A stretch of 15,537 nucleotides of DNA from an uncultured delta proteobacterium. Its GTDB lineage: Bacteria > Myxococcota_A > Bradymonadia > REDH01. The stretch's first letter is position 1, and each line of letters begins with the position of its first letter. The notes under the pieces are model-generated. The model did no database searches. It saw only the letters and a list, made by a program, of their open reading frames with translations, and was not told the origin of the DNA. The stretch covers positions 1 to 15,537 of the forward strand of contig CAIQPA010000584.1 of the NCBI GenBank assembly GCA_903873545.1, written 5' to 3'. Positions 9,014 to 15,537 of this stretch are shown one piece after another. The translations under genes and the position numbers were made by a program.

Positions 9014-9645
9014 TGAATACGAAGCCAACAGCGCGTCGCGGGCCTCGTTCGATGGAACGAGGGTTCACGATTCTCGAGGTGCTCATCGCGGTGCTGGTGC
9101 TGACGATTGGCATCATCGGCATCATCGGCATTCAGACGATCGCGATCGTTTCGGCGCGCGCCACCAACAACATGCGGAACGCCTCTGTGCTGGCAGAGAC
9201 GCAGCTGGAGCGGCTGCGTCGCGACTCTGTGCTCTGGGTGCGGTCGATCGGCTGGGACACCTCTTCGTCGCTGGGTCGGGCGATGGCCTCGCCGGGTAAC
9301 TGGGTACGGCCCGCGGCCGAGCCGGCCGTGGACGATGTGACGTATAACCAGCTCGGGCTGCCGAAGCTGCCGGAGAGCACCCGGCTGGGCGATGGGGCCG
9401 AAACCTACACGCAGCTGAACAGCAATTTCTGCCTCTTTTACCGGGTCACGCGGCTGGGTGATGAGTCGCTCGGTCGGGTAGAGGTGCGTGTTGTCTGGGC
9501 GCGGAACGAGGCGGGCGACCTGTTGCTCTCTCAGGGCTGCGACACGGTCATGGATCCAACCAACTTTGGCAGCGACAGCCTCTCGGAGGTTGTGGCCTCG
9601 ACGGTCCTCGCGCCGAATCCCGCGCTGTCGGGAGGTGCACTGTGA
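9013..9645 (+). CDS. pilV: Type IV pilus minor pilin PilV
   Basis: The 210-residue prepilin has leader ...RSMERG17 and then FTILEVLIAVLVLTIGIIGI, with cleavage predicted at G17|F18 and the conserved Glu at mature position 5. The motif GFTILEVLIAVLVLTIGIIGI and the following ETQLERLR are typical of PilV (PF07963-type start). It is thought to join the priming/tip complex with FimT/U, PilW and PilX. GGAG (9000-9003) lies 9 nt upstream of the ATG, which overlaps the previous stop (TGATG). The stop overlaps the GTG start of pilW by 4 nt. The GIIGIIGI part of the membrane helix is encoded by a 9-nt tandem repeat (9109-9132). The pilV assignment rests on the N-terminus and the gene order. Confidence 0.85.
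   Translation: MNTKPTARRGPRSMERGFTILEVLIAVLVLTIGIIGIIGIQTIAIVSARATNNMRNASVLAETQLERLRRDSVLWVRSIGWDTSSSLGRAMASPGNWVRPAAEPAVDDVTYNQLGLPKLPESTRLGDGAETYTQLNSNFCLFYRVTRLGDESLGRVEVRVVWARNEAGDLLLSQGCDTVMDPTNFGSDSLSEVVASTVLAPNPALSGGAL
9109..9132 (+). repeat. Short in-frame tandem repeat inside pilV
   Basis: GGCATCATC occurs twice in tandem, followed by a partial third copy (GGCATT), encoding Gly-Ile-Ile-Gly-Ile-Ile-Gly-Ile in the hydrophobic helix. The 9-nt unit keeps the frame, so slippage would change helix length by three residues without breaking the gene. Confidence 0.7.
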
Positions 9646-10862
9646 GCGGGCGCGCTGTGAGAGCGATGCGCGGCTTCACGCTGGTGGAGCTGCTGATTGC
9701 GGTGTTGCTGAGCTCCATCGTCATCATCGCGCTGGGTACGCTGATCACCAATGCCACGAAGGTGTTCGATACGACCTCGCAGTCCGGGTTGGCGCTCGAG
9801 CGGCTTCACATGGCGCTGGATGTGGTGCGCAACGATCTGCGGACGGCCGGATATGAGATGGCGCCGAATGCAGGCCTGGATGATCCGCGGCTCTACAAGG
9901 GGCTCCGGAAGCCCTGCGCCAATCCGAGCTGGATGGGGAGCGAGAAGTTCTTGGCGGTGAAACTGCTCGACGGTGGCGCCACGCTGGCGATGAGTGGGTC
10001 GGATGCCGACGCCTTCCCGCCCGGAAGTTATGTATCGGGGAAGAAGCCGGATCGCCTGGAGCTCGCGGGGTCTTTCCGGACCGGTCAGCGGTTCCATCCC
10101 GATACGGTCGCGCCGGGTGCCTCGTCGCTCACGCTGTTCAACCCATCCATCAGCAACGAGCTGGCGGCCTACATCTTTGACGGCGCGATTCTGGGCGTCG
10201 TGAACAAGCAGGGCGGCATGCAGTTTCTGCGCGCCGGGGTTGTGACCTGGGGCAACCCGACGGGGGTCGTTGGGCTGGATGCGGGCGACACCTTCTTGGG
10301 TGAGGTGGGCGTCTTCGGGAGTGACTCGCTCTGCCGCTTCGACTTCCTCGACAAGAGCGACATCGTCGTGTCGCTGCAGCGTGTGGCCTACGACGTAGTT
10401 CAGGATCCTGTGGTTGCGACCGATTTCCTGTTGGTCCGCGAGGAGCTCGACGCATCCGGCGCTTCGTTGGATCCGCCGCGGCGGGTGATCATCGCGCGGA
10501 ACATTGTGGACTTTCAGGTCTGGTTCGACGGTGTCGCGGGCGCCGCGGGACTGGTGCCGGACATGCAGAACGACGGCGATCGGAGCGGCGAGGTCTGGTC
10601 CGACGACGAGGGTACGATCCCGAACGAGAAGATGGGCGGCACCTCGGATGTGCAGGTGGAGCGGGCGCGGTATGCCTATCTGCAGATTTCGGCACGGTTT
10701 GACGGCCCGACAAAGGGGCTTGCAGCGGATAGTTCAGGCGAGGCCCTCAAGCAGACCTTCCCGCTCTACCCGAATGTTCCGGGCTCCCTTGAGCGTTCCT
10801 ATGTCTCGACCGTCCGCGGCGAGGTGACGCTCACCAACTTCGCCTTCGCTGATGTGCGCTAA
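9642..10862 (+). CDS. pilW: Type IV pilus minor pilin PilW
   Basis: The 406-residue product starts with GTG, four nt inside the end of pilV (GTGA overlap), behind a strong GGAGG (9631-9635) with a 6-nt spacer. The leader MSGRAVRAMRG11 is followed by FTLVELLIAVLLSSIVIIALG, giving cleavage at G11|F12 and Glu at mature position 5. LERLHMALDVVRNDLRTAGYEM is the helix that typically follows in PilW proteins. The large size and the C-terminal region with ARYAYLQISARF and a closing TLTNFAFADVR, resembling the usual NIR-type PilW ending, agree with PilW. Role by family: minor pilin linking the priming complex to PilY1. A second start (ATG 9666, Met9) would leave almost no leader, so GTG is preferred. 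Confidence 0.87.
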   Translation: MSGRAVRAMRGFTLVELLIAVLLSSIVIIALGTLITNATKVFDTTSQSGLALERLHMALDVVRNDLRTAGYEMAPNAGLDDPRLYKGLRKPCANPSWMGSEKFLAVKLLDGGATLAMSGSDADAFPPGSYVSGKKPDRLELAGSFRTGQRFHPDTVAPGASSLTLFNPSISNELAAYIFDGAILGVVNKQGGMQFLRAGVVTWGNPTGVVGLDAGDTFLGEVGVFGSDSLCRFDFLDKSDIVVSLQRVAYDVVQDPVVATDFLLVREELDASGASLDPPRRVIIARNIVDFQVWFDGVAGAAGLVPDMQNDGDRSGEVWSDDEGTIPNEKMGGTSDVQVERARYAYLQISARFDGPTKGLAADSSGEALKQTFPLYPNVPGSLERSYVSTVRGEVTLTNFAFADVR

Positions 10863-10872
10863 GGGAGCCAAC

Positions 10873-11529
10873 ATGATGCAACTTCGGCCCAAGAGAGTGA
10901 GCGAGCGGGGGAGTGCGCTGATCATTTCGCTGCTCGTGCTGATGGCGTTGACCGGGCTTGGCGCGGTGGCCTTCACGTCGGCGATCTCGGGTGCGCAGGC
11001 GTCACGGCTGCGTCGCTCGACAGCGCAATCTTCGCAGATCACAGAGGGTGCGATGGCTGCGGCGGTCAACGCGCTGCAGTGTCAGTCGCTGGCCGACGCC
11101 ATCGTGCAGCTGGCGACCAACTCTGCGACCCGGACAGCTGCGCTGGAGAAGAATGTCGATCTGCAGTGCAAGACGACCTTTACGACGGGCCAGGACGGGG
11201 AGACGACCTATGGCGTCTATGCGGCGACCTCTGCTGGCGAGCAGTCGGGCATGCAGCCAGCCTACTATGTTACCTATCGGAACCCTGTGGACGCGCGCCA
11301 CGCTGCGGGCTCGGAGGTCGGTAAATACTGCCTCAAGCGGCTCGAAGTGAGCGTGGTTGGGGCGGTGGCGCCGCTGCTGGCGGAGGAGCTGATTGACGCA
11401 GGTCAGCGGGCCTTGGACACCACAAATGACAGTTCGCTCGGGCGTTCGAACGCGGCGGGCTCGATGCGGAGCCGGATGGACGCAGAGGTCTTCGCGGGGC
11501 CGTTTCCCTGCTCGCAGACGGAGAAGTAG
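10873..11529 (+). CDS. pilX: Type IV pilus assembly protein PilX
   Basis: The 218-residue product begins MMQLRPKRVSERG13, then SALIISLLVLMALTGLGAVAF. This is the PilX-type N-terminus, in which RGSALI replaces the usual GFxxxE and the mature position-5 Glu is absent. A helical stretch rich in Ala, Ser and Gln follows, as in PilX. GGGAG at 10863-10867 gives a 5-nt spacer to ATG 10873. An ATG at 10852 inside pilW would add seven residues and has no better ribosome site. The gene lies 10 nt after pilW and 2 nt before pilY1. By family it is a minor pilin that works with PilY1 in the tip complex. Identification rests on the N-terminal motif plus position; the C-terminal two-thirds shows nothing I recognise. 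Confidence 0.82.
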   Translation: MMQLRPKRVSERGSALIISLLVLMALTGLGAVAFTSAISGAQASRLRRSTAQSSQITEGAMAAAVNALQCQSLADAIVQLATNSATRTAALEKNVDLQCKTTFTTGQDGETTYGVYAATSAGEQSGMQPAYYVTYRNPVDARHAAGSEVGKYCLKRLEVSVVGAVAPLLAEELIDAGQRALDTTNDSSLGRSNAAGSMRSRMDAEVFAGPFPCSQTEK

Positions 11530-11531
11530 CG

Positions 11532-14500
11532 ATGCGGCACTGCAACAGAAAGTTACAGATCGGCGCGGGGCTGCTCGGCGGGCTGCTGCTGCCGGCGCTG
11601 GCAGCGGGACAGGAGGCGGGCGCGGAGTCTCAGCCGGTCTCGACACCCTCGGTCCTGATCATCCTCGACTCGAGCGGCAGCATGGATTTCACCTCGGTGC
11701 CCGATACGGTGCCGTCGTCCTGTGTGAACCCGGCGTCGTTGCCGCTCCCGGCTGCACCGACCTTTCTGGCGGACAACGAGCGGACGCGGATGATGATCGC
11801 CAAGGAGGCGCTGACCGGCACTGTGGCCAACCGCTTCTGTGCGGCAGACAACCGGACGACCTCGGGGCGGATCGACACCATCAACGGGTCGCGTCCGCAG
11901 GGGTTCCAGCACAGCCTTCTCTGCGCCTATGACACCAATGGAGCGACCGCCGATTGTGACCCTGCGAACCTGCCTGCGTCGCAGGGAGCCAACAACGGGT
12001 TGCTCGACGTGTTTGGCGACACGGTCAACTTCGGATTCATGACCTATGACTCCTTCCCAGAGTCGGCGACGGACAGTTCGGGAATGTGGTCGTACGGCAA
12101 CGCGAATACCACCTCGGGCGGAGCGACGATTCCCTGCGGTAGCGGAACATGCGTGAATCTGGGAGCGCGTCGCCTCTCAACGGGCGCAGGCGACAGCATC
12201 CTTGGGCCGACCATCCCGCCACTGAACCCGACCACGGACACGCTCGCCTTCCGCCAGGCAAACAACCTGTCGGTGCAGGCGGCGATCCTAGAGTCGATCC
12301 CCTACTGGTCCACGCCCATCGCTGCGGTGCTGGAAGATACGGTCCGGTTTTACACAGGCCCTGCGGCCTCGACAGGCATCTGCGGCGCCGACGCCTGCGA
12401 CTACTCGCTCGGCCAGCCCGACCCGCTGGTGGATTGCCGAGACCGCAACGTCATCCTCATCACTGATGGCGAAGACTCCTTCGAGTCCTGTTATTCGGGC
12501 GCGACCTCGTCGGGATCGGGGGAGGGAGAGACGGGCTGTGAGGGCTACTGGTACGACCAGGCGACGGCCTATGCAGCCGACCTCGCCGACATGGGCATCG
12601 ACCTCTACGTGGTGGCCTTCAATGTTTCGGAGACCGGGCTCATCTTTGATGCGATCGCCGAGGCCAACAAGCCGGGTCGCAAGGCATTCATTGCCAACTC
12701 GCAGGACGAACTCCTCGTTCAGTTGAACACGGTGTTGAATTCGGTGTTGGCGGGCGAGGCGTCGCGGGTTGCGCCGCTGACGACGACGCGGACGGCGGAG
12801 TATCGCAGCGCCGGGACCATCGGCACCTACAACATGCTGGCGACCTCGACGGTGCATGCCGACTCGCCCTACTGGTCTGGCGAGGTGGTGCGGCGGCAGT
12901 TCGGCTGCTCGGGTACGACGCTGCAGGAGGACCTTGGCGCGAGCATCCTCTTCTCTTCCTGGCTGGATGGGCTCGACGCGTCGGAGCTTCGTACCGACCG
13001 CAAACTCTACACGCCCCAGCCGCAGGTGCATGGCTGCGCGCTTGCGAATCGCGAGAGCCTCTTTGCCGATACCTACGGCCTCATCGGGAGCACGCTGACG
13101 AATGGGACCTACGGTGTGACCAATGCTGAAGTCATCGCTGCCTGCGCGGCGACGGGGCTGCCGGGCTCCGACGTGACGGCCTCGGCAGCATGTACTGACC
13201 TGACGGACGGCGTGAAGGGGCTCGGCATCACGCTGACGGAAGAGAGTACGATGGCTGATTCCTGTCTCACGGAGCTTCGCGACGTGGTGACGCAGGCGGC
13301 GGCGAACTATGCTCTGTTCAATGTGGCCAACGCCACCGAAGCGGAGTTGGTGACAGACTGGACCTTCGGGCAGACCATCAGCGAACTCTGGCAGAACGCA
13401 GACTATCGGGCGCCGTTGGAGATGCTCCTGCCGGCAAGCATCCCGCTGACCGGCGCGGGGATTCCCGCAGCAAACGACCGCCAGAGCCGGCTGGGCGACA
13501 TCTTCCATTCGACGCCCGAGGTTGTGGGTGCACCCGACCCGGAGCTCGATTTCAGCGTGGCCTACCGGACCTTCGCCGAGACGGTCGCGAGCCGTCCGAC
13601 CATGCTCTACGCCAACACCAACGATGGGCTGCTGCATGCCTTCAACACCGAGACGGGCGAAGAGGCTTGGGCGATGACACCGGCGTCGGTGCTGCCCAGG
13701 TTGAAGTCGACGCTCTCGGGACATGCGCTGACGATGGACGGTTCGCCCGTCGCGCAGGATGTGCGGGTCTACCGCGGCCCCACGGAGAGCAGCTTCGAGG
13801 AGCGCTGGAAGACGGTGCTGGTAACGGGCTACCGGGGCGGCGGTCGTGGCTACACCGCGATGGATGTGAGCGATCCGCTGGCACCGAAGTTCCTCTGGGA
13901 GCTTGATTCGGAGCTCGACCCCCAGCTCGGATTTACCTTTGGTGAGCCGGCGCTTGGCACGGTCTTCGTGGCCGACTGCACGGCGACGGGCGCGTCGTGT
14001 GAGAAGGGCGTTGCGATCCTGCCTGGCGGCCTGCCGTCGACAGGCGTCGCGGGCTATGGAGCGACGCGCATCGGTCGGGTGCTCTACGTGGTGGAGCTCG
14101 AGACGGGCAAGGTGCTGCGCCGCTTCGATCGGTGGAACGACTCGGCGGGCGACGAGCAGGTCTTTCCTGCGCCGTTCTCCGGCTCCATGGCAGCCTTTGA
14201 TGTCTTCGCCGACGCGACGATCTCGCGGGCCTTTGTGGGCGATGCGGCGGGTAACATGTGGCGTATCGACATGTCGAGCACCGACCTGACGGAGTGGAAG
14301 GTGACGAAGTTCTTCGATCCGATCACGACCCTCGAACTCTACAGTTCGGGCTCGGGCGAGCCGGATCCTGACACGGTGGACTTTGGTGCCATCTTCTACC
14401 GGCCGACGATAGCGCTCCGGCGTGCGGACGGCCGCGCAGTGGTGGTGTTCGGGTATGGAAATGTGGATGACCTGCGGTCGGTGGATGCCGAGAAGAACTA

Positions 14501-15140
14501 TGTGGTCTCGGTGGTCGAGAAGCCGATCATCAGCAACACGACGGGGCTTGTGACAGGCATCGAGGGCGACATGAACTGGATGCTCGAACTGGCTGCCAAT
14601 GAGAAGGTCTCGGCGCGGCCGCGCATCTTTGACGAGACTGCCTACTTTGCCACCTTCCTGCCCGAGACGGGGAGCGCGAGCTGCTCGCTTGGCAAGGCGC
14701 GCGTCTATGGCATCGACTTCCAGGGTACCGACGCTGCAGAGCGGCACATCGTCGATACGATAGACCGCGATGTGACCTTCGTTCCCCGTCTGACGGAGGA
14801 GCCGCTCGACCCGACGAGTGTCGATAAGGTTCCCTACTGGGAGTCCGGGACGGTGGACGCTTCGGTGATTGCGGAGAACTCGATCGTCTATTCGCTCGAC
14901 ATCACGCGGCCGGTGAGCTGCTTCGAGAGCTCTGCTGTCAGCGATCCGTTCGGCGGAAGCCGGGTGAGGTTCGGGGGCATCTCGGACGCTGGCTGGTCGC
15001 TCCAGATTGGTGCCTCGGGGCAGTCGGCGGCGAGCGACACGGCGGCGTCGGCGCAGGCCTCCAGCCAGACCTCGGTTGGTCTCGATACCCAGAAGCCTCT
15101 CAACTCGTTCCCGACGAGTTGGGGCGTGATTGTGGAGTAG
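11532..15140 (+). CDS. pilY1: PilY1, type IV pilus tip adhesin with N-terminal vWA domain and C-terminal beta-propeller
   Basis: This 1202-residue exported protein has a signal peptide at about 1-25 (hydrophobic LLGGLLLPALA, likely cleavage before AGQ). A von Willebrand A domain spans about 39-390, with MIDAS residues DSSGS (46-50), Thr261 in WSTPIAA and Asp312 in ITDGED. The first and third motifs are about 260 residues apart, far more than in a minimal vWA domain; the insert holds several Cys pairs and a Gly/Ser loop near 325-337. From about residue 640 comes the PilY1 propeller: RLGDIFHSTPEVVG, then YANTNDGLLHAFNTETGEEAW, then GYRGGGRGYTAMDVSDP. Known role: metal-dependent tip adhesin and mechanosensor that also promotes pilus assembly. 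GGAG (11520-11523) is 8 nt before the ATG. I did not find the DxDxDG-type calcium loop known from the Pseudomonas propeller. A Ser/Ala/Gln-rich tail (about 1157-1186) ends the protein. Confidence 0.94.
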   Translation: MRHCNRKLQIGAGLLGGLLLPALAAGQEAGAESQPVSTPSVLIILDSSGSMDFTSVPDTVPSSCVNPASLPLPAAPTFLADNERTRMMIAKEALTGTVANRFCAADNRTTSGRIDTINGSRPQGFQHSLLCAYDTNGATADCDPANLPASQGANNGLLDVFGDTVNFGFMTYDSFPESATDSSGMWSYGNANTTSGGATIPCGSGTCVNLGARRLSTGAGDSILGPTIPPLNPTTDTLAFRQANNLSVQAAILESIPYWSTPIAAVLEDTVRFYTGPAASTGICGADACDYSLGQPDPLVDCRDRNVILITDGEDSFESCYSGATSSGSGEGETGCEGYWYDQATAYAADLADMGIDLYVVAFNVSETGLIFDAIAEANKPGRKAFIANSQDELLVQLNTVLNSVLAGEASRVAPLTTTRTAEYRSAGTIGTYNMLATSTVHADSPYWSGEVVRRQFGCSGTTLQEDLGASILFSSWLDGLDASELRTDRKLYTPQPQVHGCALANRESLFADTYGLIGSTLTNGTYGVTNAEVIAACAATGLPGSDVTASAACTDLTDGVKGLGITLTEESTMADSCLTELRDVVTQAAANYALFNVANATEAELVTDWTFGQTISELWQNADYRAPLEMLLPASIPLTGAGIPAANDRQSRLGDIFHSTPEVVGAPDPELDFSVAYRTFAETVASRPTMLYANTNDGLLHAFNTETGEEAWAMTPASVLPRLKSTLSGHALTMDGSPVAQDVRVYRGPTESSFEERWKTVLVTGYRGGGRGYTAMDVSDPLAPKFLWELDSELDPQLGFTFGEPALGTVFVADCTATGASCEKGVAILPGGLPSTGVAGYGATRIGRVLYVVELETGKVLRRFDRWNDSAGDEQVFPAPFSGSMAAFDVFADATISRAFVGDAAGNMWRIDMSSTDLTEWKVTKFFDPITTLELYSSGSGEPDPDTVDFGAIFYRPTIALRRADGRAVVVFGYGNVDDLRSVDAEKNYVVSVVEKPIISNTTGLVTGIEGDMNWMLELAANEKVSARPRIFDETAYFATFLPETGSASCSLGKARVYGIDFQGTDAAERHIVDTIDRDVTFVPRLTEEPLDPTSVDKVPYWESGTVDASVIAENSIVYSLDITRPVSCFESSAVSDPFGGSRVRFGGISDAGWSLQIGASGQSAASDTAASAQASSQTSVGLDTQKPLNSFPTSWGVIVE

Positions 15141-15144
15141 GGCG

Positions 15145-15537
15145 ATGACGGCGCGCAGTCTCACATCCGTCGTCCTGTTGCTGCTCTTGGCAGCCTGCGA
15201 CCGTGCTCCGGAGCCGGTTTCGCCTGTTGCTCCCGCGGCGGTTTCCTCCGCGCCCGCCGGCTCTGGCGAGGCTGTAGACCTGCCTATCTTCGGCCTCCCG
15301 CGGCTGCCGGGGACGCAGGTGGATTTCATGTCAGAGGAGCTGGCCCATGCCCGCATCGCATCGAGCGTTCGGGATACGGTCGCGAAGGTGCTGGAGGACG
15401 ACAAGCGGTTCGCTGTCACCCGGTTCGACGGCGGGACGCGGTTGGTCGCGATGGATGGGAGCGGGCGCAGCATCTTTGTCTATCGGTTGCCGGGCGAGGG
15501 CGACACGATGCTCTCCTACTTCGCCACTGCGCGGCGG
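15145..15537 (+). CDS. Lipoprotein of unknown function, N-terminal part (cut by window edge)
   Basis: The first 131 codons are visible. MTARSLTSVVLLLLLAAC is a lipoprotein signal with lipobox LAAC, so Cys18 would be acylated. Asp at position +2 would favour inner-membrane retention under the E. coli rule, which may not hold in this organism. A Pro/Ala/Ser-rich tether (about 20-42) follows, then a soluble mixed alpha/beta region with a hydrophobic-charged repeat pattern. I recognise no family. GGAG (15134-15137) lies 7 nt before the ATG, and the gene begins 4 nt after the pilY1 stop, so it is almost certainly the next gene of the pilus operon. In Pseudomonas the corresponding place is taken by pilE; this protein has no prepilin signal and is not PilE. 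Confidence 0.8.
   Translation, partial: MTARSLTSVVLLLLLAACDRAPEPVSPVAPAAVSSAPAGSGEAVDLPIFGLPRLPGTQVDFMSEELAHARIASSVRDTVAKVLEDDKRFAVTRFDGGTRLVAMDGSGRSIFVYRLPGEGDTMLSYFATARR

Noticed and set aside
12288..15473. 1061-codon open frame antisense to pilY1 and the lipoprotein gene
   Set aside because: It is Arg/His-rich with no recognisable domain, runs opposite a convincing PilY1, and such antisense frames are expected in GC-rich genes where stop codons are rare.
15145..15537. PilE or another minor pilin after pilY1
   Set aside because: The N-terminus is a lipobox signal, not a GFxxxE prepilin signal.

Overview
The window is GC-rich and almost wholly coding. It looks like a chromosomal segment of a Gram-negative, piliated, aerobic bacterium, most likely Myxococcota or a related deltaproteobacterial lineage. 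Three things suggest this: a propionyl-CoA carboxylase alpha chain split into separate biotin carboxylase and biotin carrier genes, a heterodimeric (MutA/MutB) B12-dependent mutase, and a FimT-PilV-PilW-PilX-PilY1 minor pilin cluster behind a sigma54-type promoter. The lineage call is an inference from gene content and was not tested by a search.

Layout. (1) 1-1073, minus strand: the N-terminal 357 residues of a membrane sensor histidine kinase that runs off the left edge. (2) 1160-3227, plus strand: a biotin carboxylase gene and a biotin carboxyl carrier gene, divergent from the kinase. (3) 3224-8048, minus strand: mutA-mutB-meaB, read in that order from right to left and joined by two 4-nt ATGA stop/start overlaps. 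This operon meets the carboxylase pair tail to tail, and their stop codons share the palindrome CTAG at 3224-3227. (4) 8049-8308: a 260-bp divergent regulatory region with a near-consensus -24/-12 promoter facing right. (5) 8309-15140, plus strand: fimT/gspH-like, pilV, pilW, pilX and a 1202-residue pilY1, overlapping or separated by at most 10 nt. (6) 15145 to the right edge: a lipoprotein gene of unknown function, 4 nt after pilY1 and cut by the window end.

How they work together. Blocks 2 and 3 form a propionate-to-succinate module. The biotin carboxylase and carrier would supply carboxybiotin for propionyl-CoA carboxylation, MutA/MutB would isomerise methylmalonyl-CoA to succinyl-CoA, and MeaB would load and protect the B12 cofactor. 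The carboxyltransferase (PccB) and methylmalonyl-CoA epimerase are not in the window. Block 5 encodes minor pilins and the PilY1 tip adhesin, which in characterised systems form the priming and tip complex of type IV pili. The major pilin, motor ATPases and secretin are not here. No tRNA, rRNA, CRISPR array, insertion sequence or convincing intrinsic terminator was seen. No gene-free stretch exceeds 300 bases. I did not find a clearly new system; the least explained item is the lipoprotein at the end of the pilY1 operon.
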